DNA from: Streptomyces hygroscopicus subsp. hygroscopicus
Lineage (GTDB): Bacteria; Actinomycetota; Actinomycetes; Streptomycetales; Streptomycetaceae
Length of the DNA: 64,000 nucleotides
Direction: 5' to 3'
NCBI RefSeq assembly: GCF_030269125.1
Contig: NZ_BSSM01000014.1
Location: 154,940-218,939, forward strand
Positions within the stretch are counted from its first letter, which is position 1; every line of letters begins with the position of its first letter. A program made the position numbers and the translations under genes. The notes beneath the pieces are model-generated. The model saw nothing but the letters and a program-made list of their open reading frames with translations. It ran no database searches and had not been told where the DNA came from. Shown here piece after piece: positions 1 through 8,418 of the stretch.

Positions 1-332
1 GCGTGGTCCGCGGCCTGTTCGGCGCCGGGCTCTACCTCGGCCTCGTCGGCGTCATCGGCACGGCCCTGGGCGCCCTGCTGCGCTCGGTGGCGGGCGGCAT
101 CTCGGTCCTGGTCGCCGTCTTCATGCTCGTCCCCGGCCTCGCCTCCCTGCTGCCCAGCTCCTGGCATGACGCCATCACCCCCTACCTGCCGAGCAGCGCG
201 GGCCAGGCCATGTACGCCCTCACGCACGACGCCACCACGCTGTCCCCCGGCGCCGGACTGCTGGTCTTCCTCGGCTGGACCGCGCTGGTCCTGGCGGGGG
301 CGGCGTACCGGTTGCGGCGGGGGGACGTCTGA
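1..332 (+). CDS. ABC-2 type transporter permease, C-terminal fragment
   Basis: The gene is cut by the window start, and about 110 residues of its C-terminus are visible. Two or three hydrophobic segments can be seen: residues from about 5-50 (GLYLGLVGVIGTALGALLR onward) and near the end (LLVFLGWTALVLAGAAYRLR), followed by a short basic-acidic tail ending in GDV. This is the usual end of an ABC-2 membrane subunit in Streptomyces efflux systems. The sensor kinase gene starts 13 bases after the stop, so the three genes probably form one operon in which the two-component pair controls the exporter. The substrate is unknown. The start codon and the partner ATPase lie outside the window. Confidence 0.75.
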   Translation, partial: VVRGLFGAGLYLGLVGVIGTALGALLRSVAGGISVLVAVFMLVPGLASLLPSSWHDAITPYLPSSAGQAMYALTHDATTLSPGAGLLVFLGWTALVLAGAAYRLRRGDV

Positions 333-345
333 CGGGGACCCCGCC

Positions 346-1668
346 GTGACCGCTCTGTCTCCCACCGCGCCCGTACCCGGGCCCGCGGTCCACGCGGAGG
401 ACCTCGGTGCCATGGGGCCGCTGGTCGCCCGGCTCGGCCGGGCCGGCCGGCGGCTGCGGCACGCCGACCGCGCCCGGCCTTGGGCGCTGGACACCGCGGT
501 GGTGGCCGTCGTCTTCCTGCTGTTCTGTCTGCCGGACCTGTTGCACGGCGGCGTCGTGGACGCCGAGGGACCGCGCCGGTTCCGGCTCGCGTTCACCAGG
601 CTGCCGCTCGCGGCCATGCTCGCCGTGCAGGCGGGCCTGGTGCTGCCGCTGCTGTGGCGCAGGCGCCGGCCCGCTACGGCCTTCGGCGCCGTCGCCGCCG
701 TGTTCGCCCTCCAATGGGCCCTGGGCGCCGCCCTGCACGCGGACATCGCCCTCTTCATCGCCCTGTACAGCCTCGCCCTGCACGGCCGACCGCGCCAACT
801 GCCCCGGGCCTGCGCGGTCATGGCGGCCGTGCTGGCCCTCGTCGCGGTGCGGGTGTCGGCCGTCGTCTCGGTGGCGGACGCGCTGTTCTTCCTGCTGAGC
901 ACGACCATCGCGGCCCTCGCGCTGGGCCTGGTGATCCGCATCCGCCGCGCCCAGCTCGCCGCGCTGCGGGACCGGGCGGCACGGCTGGAGACGGAGCGCG
1001 ACCAGCGCAGCAGGCTGGCCGCCGCCTCCGAACGCGCCCGCGTGGCACGGGAGATGCACGACATCGTCGGCCACCATCTGTCCGTCGTCATCACCCTCGC
1101 CGACGCGGGCGCCTGCGCCACGGTCGCCGCCGCGGACGCCGGGCGCGGCGCGGAGGCGCTGAGGCTCATCGGCGACACCGGTCGCCAGGCACTCGGTGAA
1201 CTGCGGCGCGTGCTGGGCGTGCTGCGCGACACGGACGCCCCGTCCGCCGGCCCGGAACTCAGCCCGCAGCCGGGCATCGCGGACCTCGACGCCCTGTGCC
1301 GAGGCGTGCGCGCCGCCGGGCTCGACGTCGTCTACCGGAGCGCCGGCCGCGTCGAATCCCTGGACGAGGCGGTGCAGTTGACGGTCTACCGGATCGTGCA
1401 GGAGGCCATGACGAACACCCTGAAGCACGCGGGCGCCGGTGCCCGCGTGGACCTCGCGATCGACGTCGAGGACACCCGGGTCGGCATCCGGGTCCGCGAC
1501 ACCGGCGACACCGCAGGGGAAGACCGGCGGCCGGACGGCCACGGCCTGTCGGGCATGCGTGAGCGCGTGGCGCTGTACGGCGGGCACGTCAGCGCGGGTC
1601 CCGCCCCCGGCGGCGGCTGGACCGTGGCGGCCACCCTCCACCTCACCCCGCGGGAGGGCGCACCATGA
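346..1668 (+). CDS. Sensor histidine kinase, NarL/DesK type (HisKA_3)
   Basis: 440 aa from GTG 346. The N-terminal half has several membrane segments (about residues 45-190). It is followed by a basic coiled linker and the HisKA_3 box REMHDIVGHHLS, with the phospho-accepting His at about residue 238. A HATPase_c domain follows, with an N box (EAMTNTLKHA), G1 (VRDTGD) and G2 (GHGLSGMRERV). It should autophosphorylate and pass phosphate to the regulator encoded next. The response-regulator gene overlaps its 3' end by 4 bases (ATGA), and the upstream ABC-2 permease ends 13 bases before it. No extracellular sensory domain is obvious, so it may sense a membrane signal, as intramembrane-sensing kinases next to ABC exporters do. 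The signal is unknown. Confidence 0.93.
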   Translation: MTALSPTAPVPGPAVHAEDLGAMGPLVARLGRAGRRLRHADRARPWALDTAVVAVVFLLFCLPDLLHGGVVDAEGPRRFRLAFTRLPLAAMLAVQAGLVLPLLWRRRRPATAFGAVAAVFALQWALGAALHADIALFIALYSLALHGRPRQLPRACAVMAAVLALVAVRVSAVVSVADALFFLLSTTIAALALGLVIRIRRAQLAALRDRAARLETERDQRSRLAAASERARVAREMHDIVGHHLSVVITLADAGACATVAAADAGRGAEALRLIGDTGRQALGELRRVLGVLRDTDAPSAGPELSPQPGIADLDALCRGVRAAGLDVVYRSAGRVESLDEAVQLTVYRIVQEAMTNTLKHAGAGARVDLAIDVEDTRVGIRVRDTGDTAGEDRRPDGHGLSGMRERVALYGGHVSAGPAPGGGWTVAATLHLTPREGAP

Positions 1669-2321
1669 CCACCGTGCTCATCGTGGACGACCAGCCGCTG
1701 CAACGGTACGGCTTCCGGATGCTGCTGGACTCCGTGCCCGAGACGGAGGTGGTCGGCGAGGCCGCGCAGGGCGCCGAGGCCGTGCGCAGGGCCGCCGAAC
1801 TGCGCCCGGACGTCGTCCTGATGGACATTCGTATGCCCGGCATGGACGGCATCGAGGCGACCCGCCGCATCGTCGCCGCCGGAGGCCGCTCGCGCGTCCT
1901 CGTGCTGACCACCTTCGACCTGGACGAGTACGTGCACGCGGCCCTGCGTGCCGGTGCCAGCGGCTTTCTGCTGAAGGACGCCCGCCCCGACGAGCTGCTG
2001 GCCGGCATCCGTGCCGTCGCCGGCGGCGACGCGGTGATCGCCCCCGCGCTCACCCGCCGTCTCCTGGACGAGTACGCCCGCTACGGCTCCGCCCGCGCCG
2101 ACGACCCCCGCGTAGAGGGGCTGACGGAGCGGGAGCGCGAGATCCTGGTCGCCATCGGCCGGGGCTGGACCAACGGGGAGATCGCCGACCGCCTCGTCCT
2201 GTCCGAGTCCACGGTCAAGACCCACGTCGGCCGGGTGCTGGCCAAGACCGGCGCCCGCGACCGCGTCCAGGCGGTGATCTTCGCGTACGACCTCGGCCTG
2301 GCCCGGCCCCAGCCGCGCTGA
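1665..2321 (+). CDS. Response regulator, NarL/LuxR family
   Basis: 218 aa. Receiver domain at residues 1-120, with acidic residues D8 and D9 (VLIVDDQ), the phosphorylation site D54 (VVLMDIRMPGMDG), and a conserved Lys in FLLKDARPDE. A LuxR-type helix-turn-helix lies at about residues 145-205 (LTEREREILVAIGRG, then STVKTHVGRVLAKTGARDR). It should be phosphorylated by the upstream kinase and act as a transcription factor, most likely for the adjacent ABC transporter operon. The start ATG overlaps the kinase stop by 4 bases, indicating translational coupling. The length is normal for the family. Confidence 0.95.
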   Translation: MTTVLIVDDQPLQRYGFRMLLDSVPETEVVGEAAQGAEAVRRAAELRPDVVLMDIRMPGMDGIEATRRIVAAGGRSRVLVLTTFDLDEYVHAALRAGASGFLLKDARPDELLAGIRAVAGGDAVIAPALTRRLLDEYARYGSARADDPRVEGLTEREREILVAIGRGWTNGEIADRLVLSESTVKTHVGRVLAKTGARDRVQAVIFAYDLGLARPQPR

Positions 2322-2367
2322 GGCCGGGCCCCGGGCGGGACCGTCGTACCTCTCGGGGGCCCGGGGA

Positions 2368-2520
2368 GTGCTCCCGGGCGTGTGGCGGTCCCGCTCCCGG
2401 GCGTGCGGCGGTCGTGCTCCCGGGCGTGCGACGGCCCCGCCCCCCGTCGTGCAGCGGTCGTGCTCCCGGGCGTGCGGCGGCGGTACACCGGGGCGTCCGA
2501 CGGCCGTGTCCCAGGCATCC
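2368..2520. repeat. Imperfect 23-bp tandem repeat, about 6.5 copies, in the 424-bp spacer
   Basis: Starting at 2368, units of exactly 23 bp follow each other at 2368, 2391, 2414, 2437, 2460, 2483 and 2506 (partial). The best conserved part reads CTCCCGGGCGTGCGGCGGTC. Copies 1, 2, 3 and 5 are close to each other, while copies 4 and 6 are more diverged. The array lies between the response-regulator stop and the next gene and crosses reading frames, so it looks non-coding. Similar GC-rich arrays with other unit lengths occur in several other spacers of this window. Confidence 0.8.
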
Positions 2521-2745
2521 TTAGCCCGGACGAGTGATCCGTACCCGCCGGAAAAGCCGGGGGCGTCTCATGAGCCTCCCGCCCGGCGGGCGTTCCCCGA
2601 ACGGTTCGTGCCCGGCGCCCCGACCGGCCCGCCCGGGGCCCGGACGGAGGTGCGGGGCCGGTGGCACTGGCCCACGATGGACGCGGGTCGCCTCCCACGG
2701 ACGCGGTCCCAGCCGTGGTACGTCGTCGAGCCGAGGGAGCGTCGG

Positions 2746-4833
2746 ATGCGAGCGGACGGCACCGCACCCGGGCCCGCCCCCGGCGGTCCGGACCCGGCGG
2801 ATGTGCTGCGCGGCTGCGCGCGGGACGTGCTGGAGGTCGCCGAGGGCATCCGCGCGGTGTCCGAACGCACCGCCACCACCCTGTTCGCCCCGGAACTGAC
2901 CGCCGCGGTCCGCCGCCGTCCCCGCACCGGCCTCGCCGGGCGCTGGGCGGTGCTGCGGGCCCTCGCCGCGAGGCAGGGCCTCGGCGGCCTCGCGGACCCG
3001 GCTCCCCGGAGCGGCGTCGCCCGGGTGCTCGGCCTCGCCGGCCGGGCGCGCGGCGGGGAGAGCCTGGCCGCGCTGGTGGCCCTCACCTCCCTGCGCCTGC
3101 GCGTCGCCGCCGTCCTCGCCGACCACCCCGAACTCTCGCGCGCCCCCGGCATGCGCCTGCTGACCCGGGCCGTCACCGCCGACCGCGACCAGGACGCCGT
3201 ACGGGCCCTGCGCGCCCTGCTCCGGGACCGTACGGCCCAGCGCGCCCTGTCCGGGCTCGCGCCGCTGATATCCGAACTCCTCGCAGTCCGTGCCCTCTCG
3301 GACGGCCGGCCGGAGGGCGGCGGAGCCCCCGAGGGCGGCGCCGAGGCCGTCGAACTCGCCGACCAGCGGCGGCGGATCATCGCCACCGAGGGCTCCGTCC
3401 TCGGCTTCCTGCGCAACATCGAGGTCCTGTCCACCGACGGGCGGATCCTCGTCCAGAATGTGCGCGGCCCCGACGGCGTCGTCCGCTACGTGGTCCAGGC
3501 GCCGGGCACGGCCCCCGGCCGCCCCCGCGACGACGCCCCGCAGGACCTCGTGGGCGCCTGGCGCGACCTGTGCGCCACGGACTCCCCGTACACCCGCTCC
3601 CTCGTGCGCGCGCTGGCCGTCCACGGCGTCCCGCGCGGCGCCGAACTCGCCCTGATCGGCCACAGCGAGGGCGGCAACGCCGTCCTGAACCTCGCCCAGG
3701 ACGAGGACTTCTGCCGTACCTACCGCGTCACCCACGCCCTCGCCGTGGGTTCCCCCGCCGGCGACCGCGAACCCGCCGACCCCCGCACCTGGATCGCCAC
3801 CGTCACCAACCAGTACGACCTGGTGGCCGCCCCGGACGGCCTGCCCGCGGACCCCGCGGCGCCCGGCGACCCGGCCACCCGGTACCGCGTCGAATACGCC
3901 GGTCCCACCCGCGAGTTCCCCCTGTGCCACCGCCTGCACGAGTACATCGAGCACCTCAGGACCCTTCTCCCCGACGCCCGCGCGGACCTGGACGAGGCGT
4001 TGACCCCCTATCGCGGCCCGGTCGTGCGCACCCAGGCCTACCAGCTCAAGGACCACGCCCACCCGCCCGCGGGCCACCCCTTCCTCACCCTCGCCACCGC
4101 ACCCGTACGCACCACGGTGGGCCCGGTCGACGTGCCGGTGCGGTACTACGACTCCGCCGCCGCTCACCTCTGCTTCCCCGTCGACCCGGCCGCCGCCCGG
4201 AGCCTGCTGCCCGACGCGGACTGGCTGACCCCGAGCCGGCTCGGCCCCCGCGCCCTCGCGGTCCTCTCCGTGCACGAGCACCGGTGCACCACCATCGGCC
4301 CCTACACCGAGATCGCGCTGTCCGTCCTGGTGGACGACCTGTGGCGGCCGCGCCCGTACGACGCCGTCACCGATCTGCTGCGCCGCGTCGACCTGCGCCG
4401 CACCGGCCGGTACGTCCTCTCGCTCGCCGTCACCACCGAGGCCGCCCGCGCGGTCGCGCGGGAGGTCTGGGGGCAGCCGGTGCTGCGCATGCGCGCCGAG
4501 GCCGACCTGACGGGCAGGGGGATCCGGGCCCGCTCGGAAGACCTCGGGCTCCTGGTCGAGGGGCGCCTCGGACCGGGCGTGCGCTGCCCCGACGCGGACC
4601 GGGCCCTGTACGGCCGGCGGGGCACCGGTACGGTGCGCACCCTGGTCCGGGCCCACGGAAGGCTCCGGCTGCACCCGGGCGCGGGCGTCCGGGTGCGGCT
4701 CGACACCGGGGCGGCCGAGCCCCTCGCCGGGCAACTGCGCCGGCTCGGCATCGACGCGGCGCGGCCCCTGTTCGTGCTGGCGTGCCCGCAGTTCATGGCG
4801 CACCGCGGCGGCGGTGCCGTACTGGCGCGATGA
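2746..4833 (+). CDS. Alpha/beta-hydrolase fused to an acetoacetate-decarboxylase-like domain
   Basis: 695 aa from ATG 2746, with GGGAG just upstream. An in-frame opening continues upstream through the 23-bp repeat but has no ribosome site. Residues 1-200 are a helical region rich in Ala and Arg. Residues about 200-430 are a lipase/alpha-beta-hydrolase segment with the nucleophile elbow GHSEGG near residue 302 and a later GPTREFPLCHRLHEYIEHL stretch that may carry the catalytic His. From about residue 446 a second domain begins (PVDVPVRYYDSAAAHLCFPVD onward, through LRRTGRYVLSLAVTTEAAR), which resembles the acetoacetate decarboxylase fold. The product could hydrolyse an ester or thioester and then bind or process a keto-acid-like product, but that is inference. 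No partner gene is obvious. The ADC assignment rests on general pattern only. Confidence 0.6.
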   Translation: MRADGTAPGPAPGGPDPADVLRGCARDVLEVAEGIRAVSERTATTLFAPELTAAVRRRPRTGLAGRWAVLRALAARQGLGGLADPAPRSGVARVLGLAGRARGGESLAALVALTSLRLRVAAVLADHPELSRAPGMRLLTRAVTADRDQDAVRALRALLRDRTAQRALSGLAPLISELLAVRALSDGRPEGGGAPEGGAEAVELADQRRRIIATEGSVLGFLRNIEVLSTDGRILVQNVRGPDGVVRYVVQAPGTAPGRPRDDAPQDLVGAWRDLCATDSPYTRSLVRALAVHGVPRGAELALIGHSEGGNAVLNLAQDEDFCRTYRVTHALAVGSPAGDREPADPRTWIATVTNQYDLVAAPDGLPADPAAPGDPATRYRVEYAGPTREFPLCHRLHEYIEHLRTLLPDARADLDEALTPYRGPVVRTQAYQLKDHAHPPAGHPFLTLATAPVRTTVGPVDVPVRYYDSAAAHLCFPVDPAAARSLLPDADWLTPSRLGPRALAVLSVHEHRCTTIGPYTEIALSVLVDDLWRPRPYDAVTDLLRRVDLRRTGRYVLSLAVTTEAARAVAREVWGQPVLRMRAEADLTGRGIRARSEDLGLLVEGRLGPGVRCPDADRALYGRRGTGTVRTLVRAHGRLRLHPGAGVRVRLDTGAAEPLAGQLRRLGIDAARPLFVLACPQFMAHRGGGAVLAR

Positions 4834-4867
4834 CGTCACTCACGCTTCGGCCGAGTCGGGAGTCCCC

Positions 4868-5164
4868 ATGGTGATCGAGTGCGAGTCCTCTCGGGCGGGC
4901 GCCGCCCAGGCCGACGAACTCCTGGTCCACGTCGGACGGTTGCGGGCCGACGCGGACCTCATGGACGGCTACGCCCGGCGGCTGCGCGCCATCGCCGCCA
5001 CGCTCGGGACCTGCTCGACGGCGCCCGAAGGGAGCCGTCCCGCCCTGGAGCGCCAGGCGGCCGCGTGCGCCTCGGCGGCGACCCGACTGCGCGCCGCCGC
5101 CGAGGCGTTGCTCGCCCACGCGCGTGCCGACCGGCCGACGTGGGGCGCGATGTCGGTGGCGTAG
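4868..5164 (+). CDS. Small Ala-rich helical protein of unknown function
   Basis: 98 aa from ATG 4868, with GGGAG at about -10. The product is almost entirely alpha-helical in appearance (RLRADADLMDGYARRLRAIA, then ALERQAAACASAATRLRAAA) with a short turn in the middle, giving a helix-turn-helix hairpin of about 100 residues. Size and shape recall WXG100/ESX-like hairpin proteins or short antitoxin-like chaperones, but there is no central WxG motif and no type VII secretion gene nearby. It follows the hydrolase fusion gene by 34 bases on the same strand and may be cotranscribed. Function not recognised. Confidence 0.6.
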   Translation: MVIECESSRAGAAQADELLVHVGRLRADADLMDGYARRLRAIAATLGTCSTAPEGSRPALERQAAACASAATRLRAAAEALLAHARADRPTWGAMSVA

Positions 5165-5177
5165 TGGCGCGCGGCGC

Positions 5178-5303
5178 TCAGTCGGGCTGTTCCTCGGAGC
5201 CGGGCTTCGGGCGGGCGCGGGTCCAGGAGGGGTCGACGACCGGGAGGGGGAGGGGGCGGGGCAGCGGGACCGGGTGGGGAGTGCGGGGAGTGGTGTGGCG
5301 CAT
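5178..5303 (-). CDS. 41-aa proline-rich small protein downstream of the HATPase gene
   Basis: ATG at 5303 (minus strand), with AAGGA directly upstream at good spacing, and a stop at 5178-5180. The 41-residue product begins MRHTTPRTPHPVPL and ends SEEQPD, with a Pro-rich centre and an acidic tail. It lies 112 bases after the anti-sigma-like ATPase gene on the same strand and ends 13 bases from the convergent helical-protein gene. In whiJ-like Streptomyces loci an XRE-DUF5753 gene and an ATPase gene are often joined by a small protein, usually DUF397. This peptide does not look like DUF397, so it is a candidate alternative partner only. Its size makes the call uncertain. Confidence 0.45.
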   Translation of the reverse strand: MRHTTPRTPHPVPLPRPLPLPVVDPSWTRARPKPGSEEQPD

Positions 5304-5415
5304 GGGAATCCTTCGGACTGTCGGGGTTGGTCCGGAACGGTGGGTCGTAAGGGGTTGGGACGAGGAGCGGGGGGTGAGGAGCCGGGGGTTGGGAGCGGGT
5401 GGGGGTCAAAGGGCT

Positions 5416-6018
5416 TCAGGCGGACGGCAGTTCCGCCCAGACCACACGGACCGGCCGGTCGGACGGGAGGTCCACACCCCAGCCGAGGCTCAGCGCCTCC
5501 ACCAGGAGCAGCCCGCGCCCGTGCTGGTCCTCGGGTCCGGGGCGGCACGGCGCCGGGAGCGCGGCGGCGCCCGTCTCCCCGGCGATCTCGTCCGCCACCT
5601 CGATCCGTATCCGTGCGGCCGTGCGGTGCAGCCGGCAGCCGATCCGGGTGCCGCCCGCGTGCACCAGCGCGTTGGTGACCAGCTCGGAGGTCACCAGGGC
5701 CGCGTCGTCCTGCGCCCCCCGCGGCACGCCCCAGACGGCCAGCAGGTCCCGTACGACCCGACGGGCCACGCCGACGGACAGGGAGCGGGCCGGCAGATCG
5801 AAGGCGGCGGCCGACGGCGTGAGCCGGGCCTCTGGGGTCAGCCGCTCCGTCTTCTCGCGGAACGCGCCGTTCCCGAGCGGCGCACCGCCCCCGCGCGGGG
5901 CCCCTTTCGTGCGCGGCGCGCCGTGCTCCGAGCCCGGACCGTCCGTGAGCGGCGACCGGTCCGTCCTGGCGTCCTGGGGCGGGCGGTGCAGTGGTCGGGG
6001 GAGGAAGGGCGGAGCCAT
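5416..6018 (-). CDS. ATP-binding protein, RsbW-like HATPase (anti-sigma/GHKL family)
   Basis: 200 aa from ATG 6018. Residues 1-70 are low-complexity (Pro, Gly, Arg). The GHKL kinase-like domain follows, with N box ELVTNALVHA, a G1-like EVADEIAGETG and G2 QHGRGLLLVEAL. Proteins of this type in Streptomyces resemble RsbW serine kinases that phosphorylate anti-anti-sigma factors, and many sit beside XRE-DUF5753 regulators, as here. The gene is divergent from the XRE-DUF5753 gene at 6347 and shares its promoter region. No sigma or anti-sigma-antagonist gene is adjacent. The start could lie slightly further downstream because the N-terminal part is poorly constrained. Confidence 0.85.
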   Translation of the reverse strand: MAPPFLPRPLHRPPQDARTDRSPLTDGPGSEHGAPRTKGAPRGGGAPLGNGAFREKTERLTPEARLTPSAAAFDLPARSLSVGVARRVVRDLLAVWGVPRGAQDDAALVTSELVTNALVHAGGTRIGCRLHRTAARIRIEVADEIAGETGAAALPAPCRPGPEDQHGRGLLLVEALSLGWGVDLPSDRPVRVVWAELPSA

Positions 6019-6218
6019 CGCCGTGCGCCTTTCGTCCGGCCTCGCATGGGATGCGTGTGGCCGTGCGTGGTGGGGGGTGTCGGTCGGCCGACCGCGCGCA
6101 GCAGACGACACACCGCCCCGGGCGGGGCCGTGCCGCGGGCCGGTCCCCCGACCGGCCACGCCGCCTGCTCCTCGGTCGGCCGGAGCAGTCGCCCCACTTT
6201 CCCACCTGCCAACAACCG

Positions 6219-6233
6219 CTCGCAACCTGCGAG
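6219..6233. promoter_or_regulatory. Palindrome in the divergent HATPase / XRE-DUF5753 promoter region
   Basis: The perfect inverted repeat CTCGCA-ACC-TGCGAG sits in a locally AT-richer patch (about 6195-6250) between the divergent starts at 6018 and 6347. A flanking CAA/TTG pair partly extends the symmetry. Its position suits an operator for the XRE-DUF5753 regulator. Binding is inferred, not shown. Confidence 0.4.
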
Positions 6234-6346
6234 TTGAAAATGGCAGTCGTTCGTGTGCATGCTGCCTGCGTGGGGTACGCACGCACGCGCGTGCCCGGAG
6301 CGACGGTGTGCGCGGGTGACCCTGAGGCATGCTCCCGGGGGTGGGG

Positions 6347-7222
6347 ATGAGCACGGAGACCGACTGGGGAGGCGCCCCTTCCGTGCTGCGCATGATCCTC
6401 GGCCGGCGGCTGGAGGAACTGCGGGTCCGGGCCGGACTCGGATACGCCGAGGCGGGCGCCGCCATCGGCGTCAGCCACTCCACGATCCGCCGCATGGAGG
6501 CCGCCAAGGTGGCCCGGCTGCGCCTCACGGACGCCGAGAAACTGCTCCAGGTCTACGGCATGACCGACCGGCACGAGATCGACACCTTCCTGCGCTCCGT
6601 GCGCGAGGCCAACGAGCGCGGCTGGTGGCACGGTTACCGCGACGTCATGCCCGGCTGGTGCGCCGCCTACCTCGGCCTGGAGCAGGCCGCCGACCGCATC
6701 CGCGGCTACGGGAACCAGTGCGTGCCCGGCCTGCTGCAGACCGAGGACTACGCCCGCGCCCTCATCCGCGCGACCGACCCGAACGCCTCCGCCGAGACGA
6801 CCGAGCGCCGGGTCGCCCTGCGTATGCGGCGGCAGCGGCTCCTGACCGGGACCGAGCCGCCGCGGGTGTGGGTGGTGATGGACGAGACCGTGCTGCGCCG
6901 GCCCGTCGGCGGCCCTGGAGTGATGCGGGCGCAGATCGACCACCTGGTCGAGATCGGCCGGCTGCCCCAGGTGACGGTCCAGCTCATGCCGTTCGCCCAC
7001 GGCCCGCACCCCGCGATGGCCGCGGCCGCCTACCACCTCTTCCGGTTCCGGGCCCGCGAACTGCCCGACCTCGTCTACGTCGACGGCCTGCTCGGCCCCG
7101 GATACCTCGACCGGCCGGAGGACGTCGAGGCGTACCGCGAGGCCCTGGACCGGCTCGCCGCCCAGGCCGCGCCCGCCGCGCGGACCGAGACACTGCTCGG
7201 CACGATCCGCGAGGAGCTGTGA
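6347..7222 (+). CDS. XRE-family regulator with DUF5753 domain (WhiJ-like)
   Basis: 291 aa from ATG 6347. The preceding GGGG run acts as ribosome site, and an upstream in-frame ATG at 6329 is less likely. An N-terminal helix-turn-helix (residues about 15-70: RRLEELRVRAGLGYAEAGAA, ISHSTIRRMEAAKV-like recognition helix) is followed by the long DUF5753 ligand or partner domain, with the hallmark VPGLLQTEDYARALI and later LPFAHGPHP-like and RELPDLVYVDGLLG segments. Members of this family control development and antibiotic production in Streptomyces. It is divergent from the HATPase gene and overlaps the next gene by 4 bases (GTGA). Autoregulation through the palindrome at 6219 is plausible. Confidence 0.92.
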   Translation: MSTETDWGGAPSVLRMILGRRLEELRVRAGLGYAEAGAAIGVSHSTIRRMEAAKVARLRLTDAEKLLQVYGMTDRHEIDTFLRSVREANERGWWHGYRDVMPGWCAAYLGLEQAADRIRGYGNQCVPGLLQTEDYARALIRATDPNASAETTERRVALRMRRQRLLTGTEPPRVWVVMDETVLRRPVGGPGVMRAQIDHLVEIGRLPQVTVQLMPFAHGPHPAMAAAAYHLFRFRARELPDLVYVDGLLGPGYLDRPEDVEAYREALDRLAAQAAPAARTETLLGTIREEL

Positions 7223-7707
7223 CACCCGGCCTCCCGGGTACCGTGGACCCGGTGTACGCCACCCGAGTCGTCCGCCATGTGCACGCGACCCCACGGGCCG
7301 TCTACCGGGCCCTGACCGACCCCGCGGCCCTCGCGCTCTGGCGGGTTCCGGACGGGATGACCGCGCGGGTGCACGTGTTCGAGCCACGGGAGGGCGGCGC
7401 CTTCCGGGTCTCCCTCGACTACGACTCGGGCGGCGCCGGCAAGTCGGGCGGACACAGCGACACCTACCGCGGCCACTTCGCCCGGCTCGTCCCGGACGTC
7501 CTGGTCGTGGAAGTGTCGGCGTTCGAGACGGACGACGACGCCCTCGGCGCCACGATGACCCTGACGACGACGCTCACCCCGGCCGGTGACGGCACGGACG
7601 TGGAGATCCTGCACGAGGGCGTCCCCGACGCCGTGCCCCCCGCGGACAACGAGCGGGGCACCCGCATGGCCCTCGACCGGCTCGCCCGGCTGCTGGAGGA
7701 ACGGTAG
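7219..7707 (+). CDS. SRPBCC / AHSA1-family protein
   Basis: 162 aa from GTG 7219, which overlaps the TGA of the XRE-DUF5753 gene. An alternative GTG at 7252 would trim about 11 residues. The sequence fits the START-like helix-grip fold of Aha1-domain proteins: it begins with HVHATPRAVYRALTDPAALALWRVPDGM, has a central GAFRVSLDYDS strand pair and ends with ADNERGTRMALDRLARLLEE. Such proteins bind hydrophobic ligands or modify polyketide-like substrates, but most have no known function. Coupling to the regulator suggests that they act together. Confidence 0.88.
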   Translation: MTPGLPGTVDPVYATRVVRHVHATPRAVYRALTDPAALALWRVPDGMTARVHVFEPREGGAFRVSLDYDSGGAGKSGGHSDTYRGHFARLVPDVLVVEVSAFETDDDALGATMTLTTTLTPAGDGTDVEILHEGVPDAVPPADNERGTRMALDRLARLLEER

Positions 7708-7889
7708 AACCGGGTACATGACCGGATCGGCTCGATGCCGAGGCCGGAAATCGGCGCAACCATTTCCGTTCCGCCGTATGCCCGGAATGAACCGTAAACC
7801 ACCGGAACCACCCTCGCCGAAACATGGTCTTACCAGCCGTCAACGGTCGGGACCGGCCCGTCCGTCAGGAAACCGGGGGAACGAGACAC

Positions 7890-8375
7890 ATGTCCGTCCG
7901 CAACCGCACGACCCTGTTCACCGCCGTCGCCCTCGCCGCCGGCCTCAGCCTGGCCGCGGTCACGCCCGCCCTCGCCCGACCCGCCACCGGTCACGCCGCC
8001 GTCGTCTCCCGGGGCGACGCGCGCGACGTCACCCAGCACGTCGCCGACTTCTACGGCGCCTACATCGACGCCGCCTGGGCCGTCGACGACAAGGCCGCGG
8101 GCGCCGAGGCCAAGGCCCTGCGTGCCTTCTACCTGAGCCCGGCCGCCCAGAAGAAGGTCGCCGCCTACGAGGCCGAGGAACACGCCGACGGCATCCTCTT
8201 CGCCCAGAACGTGCCGGTGCGGTGGCACGTGGCCTACGCCGGTTCGGGCGCCGGCCACGCCACCAGCCGGGTGACGCTGACCTGGAGCGACGGCCCGCAC
8301 GCCGAGGTCACCCGGATCGACGTCCAGTCCGACCTGCGGACCCTGAAGATCACCGACCTCAAGCCGGCCGACTGA
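7890..8375 (+). CDS. Secreted protein of unknown function
   Basis: 161 aa from ATG 7890, preceded by GGGGGAACGAG. A classical signal peptide is visible: RNRT, then a hydrophobic core (LFTAVALAAGLSLAAVTPALA), with cleavage likely near residue 27-31. The mature part (about 130 residues) alternates helical (DVTQHVADFYGAYIDAAWAV) and strand segments and has no Cys. The VTLTWSDGPHAEVTRIDVQ and LRTLKITDLKP strands suggest a compact NTF2-like or cystatin-like fold, as in short secreted Streptomyces proteins. No function can be assigned. Confidence 0.8.
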   Translation: MSVRNRTTLFTAVALAAGLSLAAVTPALARPATGHAAVVSRGDARDVTQHVADFYGAYIDAAWAVDDKAAGAEAKALRAFYLSPAAQKKVAAYEAEEHADGILFAQNVPVRWHVAYAGSGAGHATSRVTLTWSDGPHAEVTRIDVQSDLRTLKITDLKPAD

Positions 8376-8398
8376 CCGGACCGGCACCGCCGTACGGC

Positions 8399-8418
8399 CC
8401 CGCTCCACCCGGAGCGGG
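8399..8418. terminator. Hairpin between convergent genes
   Basis: CCCGCTCC / GGAGCGGG with a 4-base loop, extended by a CGTA/TACG outer pair. It lies between the stops of the secreted-protein gene (+) and the PP2C gene (-) and could stop transcription from both sides. Confidence 0.55.
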
